Shown one piece after another: positions 44,101 to 53,194 of a stretch of 64,000 nucleotides of DNA (positions are counted from its first letter, which is position 1; every line of letters begins with the position of its first letter). Below the pieces are notes generated by a model. The model worked only from the letters and a program-made list of their open reading frames with translations. It was not told where the DNA came from and ran no database searches. The position numbers and the translations under genes were made by a program. The DNA is from Flectonema sp. DT1601. Lineage: Eukaryota; Euglenozoa; Diplonemea; Diplonemida; Diplonemidae. The stretch lies in the NCBI GenBank assembly GCA_964019425.1, contig OZ025815.1, positions 989,920-1,053,919 of the forward strand. Reading direction: 5' to 3'.

Positions 44101-46223
44101 TCAGCTGTCTTCCCCCCGAAAGATGTAATTTTCGCCGCCCTAACATTGGCACTAACCATGTTTAAAAGTTTTTCCGTATGCCTAATTTTACAGGCCACAC
44201 CCTCCCTGATTCCAAAAAATAAAAGATCAAGCAAAAGCAACAAATTATTTAACTTTGCTCAGGTGGTGAGAAAATAGAATATGGTGCTTTTCAGCTGTCT
44301 TCCCCCCAAAAGATGTAAGTTTCGCCGCCCTAACATTGGCACTAACCATGTCTTAAAGTTTTTCCGTATGCCAAATTCTACAGGCCACACCCTCTCTGAT
44401 TCCAAAAAATAAAAGATCAAGCAAAAGCAACAAATTATTTAACTTTGCTCAGGTGGTGAGAAAATAGGATATGGTGCTTTTCAGCTGTCTTCCCCCCGAA
44501 AGATGTAATTTTCGCCGCCCTAACATTGGCACTAACCATGTTTAAAAGTTTTTCCGTATGCCTAATTTTACAGGCCACACCCTCCCTAATTCCAAAAAAT
44601 AAAAGATCAAGCAAAAGCAACAAATTATTTAATTTTGCTCAGGTGGTGAGAAAATAGGATATGGTGCTTTTCAGCTGTCTTCCCCCCGAAAGATGTAATT
44701 TTCGCCGCCCTAACATTGGCACTAACCATGTTTAAAAGTTTTTCCGTATGCCTAATTTTACAGGCCACACCCTACCTGATTCCAAAAAATAAAAGATCAA
44801 GCAAAAGCAACAAATTATTTAACTTTGCTCAGGTGGTGAGAAAATAGAATATGGTGCTTTTCAGCTGTCTTCCCCCCGAAAGGTGTAATTTTCGCCGCCC
44901 TAACATTGGCACTAACCATGTTTAAAAGTTTTTCCATATGCCTAATTTTACAGGACACACCCTCCCTGATTCCAAAAAATAAAAGATCAAGCAAAAGCAA
45001 CAAATTATTTAACTTTGCTCAGGTGGTGAGAAAATAGGATATGGTGCTTTTCAGCTGTCTTCCCCCCGAAAGATGTAATTTTCGCCGCCCTAACATTGGC
45101 ACTAACCATGTTTAAAAGTTTTTCCGTATGCCTAATTTTACAGGCCACACCCTCCCTAATTCCAAAAAATAAAAGATCAAGCAAAAGCAACAAATTATTT
45201 AATTTTGCTCAGGTGGTGAGAAAATAGGATATGGTGCTTTTCAGCTGTCTTCCCCCCGAAAGATGTAATTTTCGCCGCCCTAACATTGGCACTAACCATG
45301 TTTAAAAGTTTTTCCGTATGCCTAATTTTACAGGCCACACCCTACCTGATTCCAAAAAATAAAAGATCAAGCAAAAGCAACAAATTATTTAACTTTGCTC
45401 AGGTGGTGAGAAAATAGAATATGGTGCTTTTCAGCTGTCTTCCCCCCGAAAGGTGTAATTTTCGCCGCCCTAACATTGGCACTAACCATGTTTAAAAGTT
45501 TTTCCGTATGCCTAATTTTACAGGCCACACCCTCCCTGATTCCAAAAAATAAAAGATCAAGCAAAAGCAACAAATTATTTAACTTTGCTCAGGTGGTGAG
45601 AAAATAGAATATGGTGCTTTTCAGCTGTCTTCCCCCCGAAAGATGTAAGTTTCGCCGCCCTAACATTGGCACTAACCATGTCTAAAAGTTTTTCCGTATG
45701 CCTAATTTTACAGGCCACACCCTCCCTGATTCCAAAAAATAAAAGATCAAGCAAAAGCAACAAATTATTTAACTTTGCTCAGGTGGTGAGAAAATAGAAT
45801 ATGGTGCTTTTCAGCTGTCTTCCCCCCGAAAGATGTAAGTTTCGCCGCCCTAACATTGGCACTAACCATGTCTAAAAGTTTTTCCGTATGCCAAATTCTA
45901 CAGGCCACACCCTCTCTGATTCCAAAAAATAAAAGATCAAGCAAAAGCAACAAATTATTTAACTTTGCTCAGGTGGTGAGAAAATAGAATATGGTGCTTT
46001 TCAGCTGTCTTCCCCCCGAAAGATGTAATCTTCGCCGCCCTAATTTTGGCACATTGGCACTAACCATGTTTAAAAGTTTTTCCGTATGCCTAATTTTACA
46101 GGCCACACCCTCCCTAATTCCAAAAAATAAAAGATCAAGCAAAAGCAACAAATTATTTAACTTTGCTCAGGTGGTGAGAAAATAGAATATGGTGCTTTTC
46201 AGCTGTCTTCCCCCCGAAAGGTG
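32113..46223 (+). repeat. satellite array, 190/198-bp units, about 73 copies
   Basis: Units begin AGGTGGTGAGAAAATAG and end AATTATTTAACTTTGCTC. By spacing I count about 50 units of 190 bp and 23 of 198-199 bp, plus a 55-bp partial unit at the right end. The longer form carries an 8-bp insertion that duplicates TTGGCAC (ATTTTGGCACATTGGCAC instead of ACATTGGCAC). Units differ at a small set of linked sites (for example AAGATGTAAT, AAGATGTAAG or AAGGTGTAAT; CATGTTTAA or CATGTCTAA), which defines a few subtypes. The array ends abruptly in the middle of a unit at the junction with the octamer/element block. A centromeric, subtelomeric or heterochromatic role is possible but not shown. Confidence 0.97.
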
Positions 46224-46225
46224 AA

Positions 46226-46244
46226 AGTTTGCGGGTTTGCGGGT
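46226..46244 (+). repeat. two inverted octamer units at the satellite/element junction
   Basis: GTTTGCGGGTTTGCGGGT sits between the truncated last satellite unit and the gag-like reading frame. It is the reverse complement of the AAACCCGC array that starts at 53438, so the block 46245-53437 is bounded by the octamer in inverted orientation. Confidence 0.8.
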
Positions 46245-46287
46245 GAAGATTGACAGAGCAGGCAAGGGTGGAATTTATAACCAAGCT

Positions 46288-47190
46288 ATGAGTAAAACTG
46301 TTAGGGAACTGGGACAAACAGGATGTATCAAAATAGATGTATTAGAAGCTCCTAATGTGAGTGAAATCAAACCAGGAATCGCAGCTGCCGTGATAGCACG
46401 CACGAGGGAAGAAAGTCAGAAGCGGGATGATGCAGTTCGACAAGAGAGCGAGGTGCGTTCGCATGAGACAAACATCCTCAAACAAGAAGTAATTGGAATT
46501 AAAGATCAGTTCCAGCAGTTTCAACAGTCTCAACTGCAGTTTCAGCAGCAGCTTCAGCAACAATTACAGCAACAGCTCCAGCAGCATTTTCAAAATACAC
46601 CACATCAGCAGACCTCGCAGGGGCCACAGCCTGTACCACCACCAGTGCTTCCTGCAGCGCCTCAGCAAGGTACTCAGCAAGGTGGAGAAGAAGATTCACA
46701 GATGCAGTCTGCTGTATTAGACACGAATAGTGTTTTAGACTGGATTCCAATCATGGAACAACGGCTGACAGAGATCTTGCTGATTAAACTGGAATCAAAA
46801 TTCGTAGGAAGAGTTCCCCCTGGACCAGGGGTTGAGTTGCTAGAGAATTATTACAATAACTTAGAAAGATTCATATTAGCTATGGAATTCATCCCAGGAT
46901 GGGACAAGAACGAGAATGCAGTCTCATTAGGAAATAACTTGTTGAGAGATTTGAAGATTCAGAATATGTATTGCATGAATGGGACAAAGAGGTCGGATCT
47001 AATCAATCAGCTTAAAACAGGGGCTAATGATCCATTACAGAAGGCTAATGCAGTACTTATGGCAAAGAAGAAAGCAATTACCAGAAACCTTACAAGCAGT
47101 GCAAGTACAAAAGGAAGAAAAGGAGGATATGTTCCATTCCGTAGGACGTTCCAACGAGGACAGGGAAACGGAAGGGCTGGGGGACAATGA
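46288..47190 (+). CDS. gag-like protein of element 1
   Basis: About 300 residues. After a short N-terminal domain there is a charged helix and a long Gln-rich coiled-coil stretch (near residues 80-115). A Pro-rich linker, a helical domain and a basic Gly/Arg-rich tail (QRGQGNGRAGG) suited to nucleic-acid binding follow. This layout is typical of gag-like proteins of retroelements. Assignment rests on layout and on the recombinase frame next door, not on a named domain. Confidence 0.55.
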   Translation: MSKTVRELGQTGCIKIDVLEAPNVSEIKPGIAAAVIARTREESQKRDDAVRQESEVRSHETNILKQEVIGIKDQFQQFQQSQLQFQQQLQQQLQQQLQQHFQNTPHQQTSQGPQPVPPPVLPAAPQQGTQQGGEEDSQMQSAVLDTNSVLDWIPIMEQRLTEILLIKLESKFVGRVPPGPGVELLENYYNNLERFILAMEFIPGWDKNENAVSLGNNLLRDLKIQNMYCMNGTKRSDLINQLKTGANDPLQKANAVLMAKKKAITRNLTSSASTKGRKGGYVPFRRTFQRGQGNGRAGGQ

Positions 47191-47217
47191 CTGGCGACGT
47201 CCAGCCCTACACTGCCA

Positions 47218-48423
47218 GTGAGGAGAGCAAGAGCCTCGGGAAACTTGCTACAAATATTGAAGGTAAAGAAGCAGGTAGAAATAGAAAGAGGAACACTGAA
47301 AATTCAGAGAAATCTCAAAGTAATTGGTCTAATGCGCAGGTATACCCCGGGAAAGCCTGGGATGGCAATTTCAAAAAGTATCTCATCTCTAAGTCCAGTC
47401 AGGGAAAATTCAAAGAATCTCAAAAATCTGGAAAAGACAGACTTAGTAGAAAAAGTGGAGGAAGAACCCAGAAGGGACTCTTCAGGGGTGATCCAAAATG
47501 TCCTTCTAGACATAGTGGAGCCCTCTGCCCTGAGCAGAAATCAGAAGGAAGACTCTGTGGGAGTGCTCCAAGCAACAGAAAGACTTGGAGAGACAATGGA
47601 GAAGATGTGGGCAAAGGAGACCACTTCCAGCAGGAAGCAGCTCTGGAAGAGACTGATAAATTGGGCAGGCAGCCAGAACCTACAAGTCAATGGGGACACA
47701 GCTGTTCTCTTCGTGATGGCAACGGGAGCAGCGGAATCGGCGCTTCTTACATATTCAAAGCACCTGTCAGCCCTGATGGGGAAGATGGGAATGGACAGCA
47801 AGCCACTTTTAACCTTAGCAGCAGCAATCAGAGCAGCAGGAGGGAACATTCCAACTCAGCAAGCAATCCCCATGAAGAGGGAGCACTTAGTAGGATGGGC
47901 GATGAAACAATGTACGAGGACGAGAGTCGCGATGCTCATCAGCTGGAAGGCAGCCGCACGATGGGGAGAGACAGCAGGACTAGCAAGGGAGCAGTTTATA
48001 CTAATTTCAAAGGAAGAAATAATAATAGATTGGGCAACCACACCAAAGGGCCGCAGAGGCAATCCGTTCTACCCGAGCAGATGGGCCGTGTTGGTCGGGG
48101 ATCTCATGGAGGAAATAGCGGATGGACTGACGGAAATAGAAGAATTCGAAACCTTACATCCGTGGGACACATCACGACTAGTAAAAGAGTGGAAGGAAGA
48201 CAGTATTATGAGAACCTATACAGCCCACTCGATAAAAAGAGGCGCAATAAGCACCTTACAAGAGCTCCTCGCGAGCGGATGCGACCTGAAGGAAGAGCTG
48301 ATAAGCCGCCTTGCAAAGCACTCGACGACGTCGGCGATCTCAAATACAACAATAAGATACGGAGGGAACGCAATCGCCACCGCTCGGGCCCTGAAGACAT
48401 CCTTAGTTACGAAGTTCCTATAA
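47218..48423 (+). CDS. tyrosine recombinase of element 1
   Basis: The C-terminal half shows the tyrosine-recombinase signature: an Arg-containing helix AARWGETAGL, then YTAHSIKRGA (the H-x-x-R motif) and LAKHSTTSAISNTTIRYGG with the candidate nucleophile Tyr. The N-terminal part is basic and low in similarity. HSIKRGA is shared with the recombinase of element 2, so the two elements are related. The enzyme would integrate a circular DNA form of the element. Confidence 0.7.
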   Translation: MRRARASGNLLQILKVKKQVEIERGTLKIQRNLKVIGLMRRYTPGKPGMAISKSISSLSPVRENSKNLKNLEKTDLVEKVEEEPRRDSSGVIQNVLLDIVEPSALSRNQKEDSVGVLQATERLGETMEKMWAKETTSSRKQLWKRLINWAGSQNLQVNGDTAVLFVMATGAAESALLTYSKHLSALMGKMGMDSKPLLTLAAAIRAAGGNIPTQQAIPMKREHLVGWAMKQCTRTRVAMLISWKAAARWGETAGLAREQFILISKEEIIIDWATTPKGRRGNPFYPSRWAVLVGDLMEEIADGLTEIEEFETLHPWDTSRLVKEWKEDSIMRTYTAHSIKRGAISTLQELLASGCDLKEELISRLAKHSTTSAISNTTIRYGGNAIATARALKTSLVTKFL

Positions 48424-48629
48424 AACTGATAAGAAAAATGGGGGCTCAGTTCACACACAGGGCTAAGTCAACAAGGATACCGAGTACGAGCTACGAGAAG
48501 TCGGCCCCATTACACGCAGCGATCGTACAGCCGATGGATATTCAAATAATCAAAGACCGGATGCTTCCGAGCGTCCTAGAGCGTTTCAACGAGACTTGGG
48601 ACTTGACATTTAAAAATGCAGGAAAGCTG

Positions 48630-48785
48630 AAAATATGATTGAGCCTTGATCTTGTTCGGTAATTCCTGAGGGGTGAAGTATAATGGGGTTAAAGAATCAC
48701 TTGCATAGGGCTTGGCGCTGCTAGTCGGAAATCAGAAAAACCCTTTACGAACACACACAAAACGTTTTTGCTTTTTCGCAGTCGC
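48630..48785 (-). repeat. element 2 split direct repeat B, outer copy
   Basis: Begins AAAATATGATTGAGCC and ends TTTTTCGCAGTCGC on the + strand. It is identical, as far as I can read, to 48974-49129. Confidence 0.9.
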
Positions 48786-48977
48786 TTTGCTTTTTCGCAG
48801 TCGCTGAGACCGATTTAACCTAAAAGTAAGAAGTTGGTTTGGTTTAGTTTCAGCGACACAACTAGGGAAAAGGAAAAGGGAGAAAAACACGGAGGGCAAA
48901 ACGGAGAACGGAATTGTGAACTGTGATCTATCGGGTCAATCATATTTCCTACCATACAAAAAGTGTGGATGCAAAAA
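48786..48977 (-). repeat. element 2 split direct repeat A, inner copy
   Basis: Begins TTTGCTTTTTCGCAGTCGC and ends GTGGATGCAAAAA on the + strand. One difference was noticed against the copy at 53003-53194. Confidence 0.9.
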
Positions 48978-49129
48978 TATGATTGAGCCTTGATCTTGTT
49001 CGGTAATTCCTGAGGGGTGAAGTATAATGGGGTTAAAGAATCACTTGCATAGGGCTTGGCGCTGCTAGTCGGAAATCAGAAAAACCCTTTACGAACACAC
49101 ACAAAACGTTTTTGCTTTTTCGCAGTCGC
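48974..49129 (-). repeat. element 2 split direct repeat B, inner copy
   Basis: Repeats 48630-48785 and adjoins the reverse transcriptase side of the element. It shares its first bases (the A run) with the end of the inner A copy. Confidence 0.9.
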
Positions 49130-49399
49130 ATCAGGACCCTAGTTAGGGAAACCGGATCCTATATTCGGGTAGAACTGTTAACATGCCAGCCGGAACAACA
49201 GCAAGGATATCAATTTTTTCCTTCACAACAGTCGCATCCCCAGCGTGGTACCGAAACAAAGAAGGCACACTGTTGTTGAAAAAACGTCTATACCCAAATA
49301 CAAATAAAAGAGGGAGGGGGGGGAACAACTGTCGCAGGATGTTGTCACGTATGATGACCAAACGTCGCGCAGTTCTGTGGAGGTACTACTAAAATAAAG

Positions 49400-51112
49400 T
49401 TAATTATTGAAGGCCGAGAGGTCCAGGCTAAGATTTTGATGAAACCACTGTGCTTCAGGCACAATACCCGTCACAGGTACGGCGATGCCCCTGGTGAAAG
49501 GGTCGGCTCTCTGTGCGTTAGTGGGGACCCACTCGACATCGAGAGTCTGTTGAGCTGATTTAAGACATCTGAAGGACTGCTGTAGGATGACGTTGGCTTT
49601 GAACGTGGAGGAATGTCCTTTTAGGTAAGCTTGGACCACAGGCAAATTGTCGCACTTAAGTGACAGGGTCGTGTTGCTCTCGAGTAAAATAGACGCTATC
49701 TTGATGCTCTGGTGTGCAGTCAGGAGCTCCTTGTAGAAAATGTGTGCCTCCCGGAAAACGTCTGCAAAAGATCCCTGAGCGTAGAACGGTGTAGCAGTCT
49801 CTATGATCATCGCCCATGAATGACTTGAGGCATCAGTCCAGATGTTTATCGTGTGGCCATGCTTGGGCTGTCGATAAATCCATTCGTTGAGGCGGATATC
49901 AGATAATGCGCTTCTAATGTCGTCCAACACGGTCGTCTTTATATCGAGTAATTGCTCGTAGGGGGTCTTTATATTACTGCCAGCGATCTTCTTCGCAATG
50001 CGTGATAAACAGGAGAGCATGTGTGGATAGAAACATAGTTTTCTACGAGTAGCGTAAGAGAACCATACTACGATGCCAACTATTACGTAAAAATCGCGGA
50101 AAGTCGCTCTGACGGTAAACAGCGATATCAATTCTTGCTTTGAGAGCGACTTTTCCACCCAATCAGGTGACATTTGGAACTTTGCTTTTGGGGTCAACAC
50201 GAAATGTATTCCTAAGAAAATGAAATCAGAAGATGGATTTCCATATTGGGGTTCTGAGTTCAATGTGACGCTAGCCTGATTGCATCTAGCAAGGAAACGA
50301 TTATTCAACGACGCAGCTTCAACTTCTGAACCTGCGAATAGAGCGAAGTTGTCTACCCAAGCAGTGCCTGGTATATCTCCGATGAGAACAAGGGCTGATC
50401 GTTGTGCGATGCATGGGGCCAGAGTCCATCCCATGCTCATAACGCTGAGGCAGTAAGTTTCGAACGAGCCCCTGGCGGAGCCAAGAAACATCGAAAAGTA
50501 AGGACGAATCTCAGGATGCAACTGGAATTGATAAAAGTAACTGGTGGCATCGTGTAGGACAACATGTGTCGCTGATAAACAACTTTCAATAACACGATGT
50601 AGAGGTGGAAGCAACATCAGCGGGCGTAGGCGGGTCAGACGGTTTAGTTTCCTTCCGTCCATCACCACTCTGAGCAGTAAATCCTTCTTTGGAACTGTGA
50701 AAAGTGGCAAAACGACTACAGGCTTCCGGTGTTCTAACTTTGTAATGACGCCATACTTCAGAAGGTCGGGTACATGCCTAGCCATATGTTTTGAAATGCC
50801 TTTTGAAAACGACTTGTCCGAATCGATAAGGTGCTCAGCATTTTCCTCCAACGAATTTTTGAAAACTGTGGGGTCGGTTATAAGGTCAAGAACACCGTCT
50901 AGTATGTGATTAGAATCTAAACCTCGAAGTACCTGGAGATCTATTCGATTCGACGTTATCGGAGCGATACTGCCTGAGTCTACTCTCGTAGAGATCGAAT
51001 TAAAACGTCCATTGTTGCCCACCACCAAAGAAGAGTCGTATGAAACTTGAATTTTATCAGGGGAGCCAAAAACGCTGGTGTGATCTTGCGACGTCGATGT
51101 ACCTTCTGGCAC
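49400..51112 (-). CDS. reverse transcriptase / RNase H of element 2
   Basis: About 570 residues. The first part has reverse-transcriptase blocks (VPKKDLLLRVVMDGRKLNR, LHDATSYFYQFQLHPEIRPY, MSMGWTLAPCIAQRSA, then the palm motif in GTAWVDNFALFAGSE). An RNase H-like part follows, with WTDASSHSWAMI, FYKELLTAHQSIKIA, LKCDNLPVVQAY and NAQRADPFTRG. The order and spacing match DIRS-like retroelements. The product would copy element RNA into DNA. Confidence 0.85.
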   Translation of the reverse strand: MPEGTSTSQDHTSVFGSPDKIQVSYDSSLVVGNNGRFNSISTRVDSGSIAPITSNRIDLQVLRGLDSNHILDGVLDLITDPTVFKNSLEENAEHLIDSDKSFSKGISKHMARHVPDLLKYGVITKLEHRKPVVVLPLFTVPKKDLLLRVVMDGRKLNRLTRLRPLMLLPPLHRVIESCLSATHVVLHDATSYFYQFQLHPEIRPYFSMFLGSARGSFETYCLSVMSMGWTLAPCIAQRSALVLIGDIPGTAWVDNFALFAGSEVEAASLNNRFLARCNQASVTLNSEPQYGNPSSDFIFLGIHFVLTPKAKFQMSPDWVEKSLSKQELISLFTVRATFRDFYVIVGIVVWFSYATRRKLCFYPHMLSCLSRIAKKIAGSNIKTPYEQLLDIKTTVLDDIRSALSDIRLNEWIYRQPKHGHTINIWTDASSHSWAMIIETATPFYAQGSFADVFREAHIFYKELLTAHQSIKIASILLESNTTLSLKCDNLPVVQAYLKGHSSTFKANVILQQSFRCLKSAQQTLDVEWVPTNAQRADPFTRGIAVPVTGIVPEAQWFHQNLSLDLSAFNN

Positions 51113-51290
51113 AAGTACCTAGCAGAAAAAGGGTTCTTGGGAATCTTGGGCGGGAAGGCCTGAAAAAGGTTCACCGGCTCGTTTCCCCCAGATTTTGGCG
51201 CTCGTATTTTTGGAAGTCTGGCCAAAAACGGTGATTCCGTGACAGTCATCAGTTGAGTATTCGGCGAAACGGTCGTGTCCGCGGGCTGGT

Positions 51291-52193
51291 TCAACGTTGG
51301 GGAGCTTCCAGATCCAGAGCTTTCGACAGGACGGCTGGGTTTTGCTTGCTTCGAGTCGCTGCGCGTGGCAGGTAACGGAAAAGGGACGAGATGGTGGCGT
51401 GGCCCGAGATGCTCTGTATGTCGGAAAGGCTTAGTCCCGAGTGCCACAGAGCGTGAAGTGCTCCTCTCTTGATGGAATGCGTTGTAAGGCGAGGGTCGAC
51501 TGCTTTCAAAACGGCGGTCACTCTTGCATACGTCGTCGTTGGAAACAAACAGTCCCCATCGAGCGTCTTCGAGTGGAGGTCTTTCAGTGACGTCCAAGTC
51601 TTCATGTCCAAAGAGATTTCTTGTAAGGTGCCCATCTTGAAGGGATCCGTCTTCACAACTGTCCAATCTAACTGGATTCGGGGGCTCAACGGCAGTTCGA
51701 TAGGGCAGAAACTCATGTGTTGCTTTTGGATTCGACATACATCGCTGAATCTTGTTGCTGACAGCCAACACAGCGCAATAACTAGATTTAGCTCCCCCTT
51801 CGTCCGGTGTAGGCAATCCAGAAGCTGTCCTTTGGAAATAGGAAATGCCGCCTTTGAGTCCTTCTTGGCACCCGTGCGAAGCATTGCTCTCCGAAAATCC
51901 AACAGTTTCTGTGGTCGCGGGGTCGGCAGAGGCTCGGTCGTCCGCTCCAGAGCTGCCGCGGCATCGAACGAGTACTGGAGTGCTGTTGCCCGAGAGACCT
52001 CGTCTATTACTAATTTCTTTGTTAACCACAGAATTAGAGCCTCCGTGTTCGAGAAAGTTGTGCTGGTTCTGAGCTGTAAATTTTCCTTGAATTGAAGAAA
52101 ACGGCGCAACACTGATTTTAGGGTCTTCCAGGTGTTCTCTGCCAGGGCTAGCTGCAGAATGTTCTCGGCTTCGAGCACTAATTTTTCGATCAC
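51291..52193 (-). CDS. tyrosine recombinase of element 2
   Basis: About 300 residues. An N-terminal helical SAM-like DNA-binding part leads to the catalytic part with ALCWLSATRFSDVCRI, TTHSIKRGALHAL and SISGHATISSLFRYL, the R...HxxR...H...Y layout of tyrosine recombinases. The frame follows the gag-like gene closely. It replaces a DDE integrase in this class of retroelement and acts on circular DNA. Confidence 0.85.
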   Translation of the reverse strand: MIEKLVLEAENILQLALAENTWKTLKSVLRRFLQFKENLQLRTSTTFSNTEALILWLTKKLVIDEVSRATALQYSFDAAAALERTTEPLPTPRPQKLLDFRRAMLRTGAKKDSKAAFPISKGQLLDCLHRTKGELNLVIALCWLSATRFSDVCRIQKQHMSFCPIELPLSPRIQLDWTVVKTDPFKMGTLQEISLDMKTWTSLKDLHSKTLDGDCLFPTTTYARVTAVLKAVDPRLTTHSIKRGALHALWHSGLSLSDIQSISGHATISSLFRYLPRAATRSKQNPAVLSKALDLEAPQR

Positions 52194-52239
52194 CTCTTCT
52201 GTAAGCTCCTCCTCCTTCTGACGTGGACGACCTCTGGCT

Positions 52240-53001
52240 TCATCGGCGTCTTTTTATCCGCTGATTGCCTGCGGGAGGCCTGGAGTCCCTGCTTCTGCCC
52301 TCTTTCTCCTTTGTAAATCTCCTGGAGATTTTGTCTTCGAGTGCCAGGTATTCATCGACCCCTCTCTCCAACGCCCTTTCCTTTCCCCACCAGTACGCCT
52401 CGAATTCGATACCCGGCTTCGAAGAGCTATACTGCTCCCTCACCGACTGGGCATGCATCCTGTCTATTAACAATTGGATACTTTCCTGCACCAGTGTAGG
52501 GTCGGCTGCTTGGCCGCCTTCTGCTAGACTACGTACTAGCTTTTCTGTGACTGCGATTAGCACGCGACGCTCGTGGTCGCTGTTGTTGGCCTCCTGGCGC
52601 GGATTTGTACACCTGGCGGGGTAGGCGGCTCTTAGCGATGCTAACAAAGCCTCGTGGTCTGGGCCTGGATATAGGTATCCCGACCACGTGGACACCCGAT
52701 GCGGCACTATGGCCGGCTTTTGTCTTCTTTGGGACTGGAGGAAGCAATTCAATGCTTCGAACTGTTCTTTAGTGACTTTCATGGTCACTTCCCCCCCGGA
52801 CGAGGGGTTGTTTTCCCCGGATGAGGGAACAGCATACGCGTCCCCGGATGAGGGATCCCCGATAAGGGGGGGCAACGACCCTTGGCTTGAGGGACGTGCC
52901 GCCGCGTCGGTAACAGTGTACCGTGTGGTGAACGATTCGGAGTCCGAATCGGAGGAGAGATTCCTCTTAGCGTTCTTCGTTGTTGCTTTCTTAGCCGGCA
53001 T
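52240..53001 (-). CDS. gag-like protein of element 2
   Basis: About 253 residues starting at an ATG directly inside the A repeat boundary. A Ser/Pro-rich N-terminal region comes first, then a helical central domain (residues about 75-220) and a short Arg/Lys-rich tail (RRFTKEKEGRSRD...KRRR). Position as first gene and layout suggest the gag-like structural protein of the element. No named domain is recognised. Confidence 0.6.
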   Translation of the reverse strand: MPAKKATTKNAKRNLSSDSDSESFTTRYTVTDAAARPSSQGSLPPLIGDPSSGDAYAVPSSGENNPSSGGEVTMKVTKEQFEALNCFLQSQRRQKPAIVPHRVSTWSGYLYPGPDHEALLASLRAAYPARCTNPRQEANNSDHERRVLIAVTEKLVRSLAEGGQAADPTLVQESIQLLIDRMHAQSVREQYSSSKPGIEFEAYWWGKERALERGVDEYLALEDKISRRFTKEKEGRSRDSRPPAGNQRIKRRR

Positions 53002-53002
53002 T

Positions 53003-53194
53003 TTTGCTTTTTCGCAGTCGCTGAGACCGATTTAACCTAAAAGTAAGAAGTTGGTTTGGTTTAGTTTCAGCGACGCAACTAGGGAAAAGGAAAAGGGAGA
53101 AAAACACGGAGGGCAAAACGGAGAACGGAATTGTGAACTGTGATCTATCGGGTCAATCATATTTCCTACCATACAAAAAGTGTGGATGCAAAAA
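53003..53194 (-). repeat. element 2 split direct repeat A, terminal copy
   Basis: It forms the 5' end of the element in element orientation and immediately precedes the gag-like start codon. It matches 48786-48977. Confidence 0.9.

Larger units (their letters stand above)
46226..48629 (+). mobile_element. tyrosine-recombinase element 1 (gag-like plus recombinase), incomplete
   Basis: This + strand element carries a Gln-rich gag-like frame and a tyrosine-recombinase frame. No reverse transcriptase belonging to it is visible in the window. It may be a remnant of a DIRS/VIPER-type retroelement, or a Crypton-like element with an accessory gene. It is interrupted or ended at 48629 by element 2, and its right remainder could be 53195-53437, next to the octamer array. 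It is incomplete as seen here. The relative age to element 2 is older if element 2 inserted into it. Confidence 0.65.
48630..53194 (-). mobile_element. tyrosine-recombinase retrotransposon (element 2), VIPER-like gene order, split direct repeats
   Basis: A 4.6-kb minus-strand element that looks whole. It carries gag-like, tyrosine-recombinase and reverse transcriptase/RNase H genes in that order. Repeats at the ends are arranged A1 - genes - B1 - A2 - B2 in element orientation: A copies at 53003-53194 and 48786-48977 (192 bp), B copies at 48974-49129 and 48630-48785 (156 bp). This split-direct-repeat layout is known from PAT/Ngaro-type DIRS-order elements; the order recombinase before reverse transcriptase is that of VIPER in trypanosomes. 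The repeat copies are almost identical, so insertion looks recent. GC content is visibly higher than in the host genes. Confidence 0.88.

Noticed and set aside
32061-46185. Dozens of 60-65-codon open frames on both strands (MLLLLDLLFFG... and MVLFSCLPPERC...)
   Set aside because: They are one frame per satellite unit. Unit length (190) is not a multiple of three, variants do not preserve the frame, and there are no features of translation.
32113-46223. Regular repeats that might be read as a CRISPR array
   Set aside because: The whole 190-bp unit repeats without unique spacers, and the genome is eukaryotic.
47187-48638. 483-codon + strand frame overlapping the element 1 recombinase
   Set aside because: Low-complexity Ser/Lys/Arg/Asn composition with no domain; the alternative frame carries the recombinase motifs.
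50980-52029. 349-codon minus-strand frame overlapping the recombinase/RT junction of element 2
   Set aside because: No domain; it lies across two frames that show clear recombinase and reverse-transcriptase similarity.
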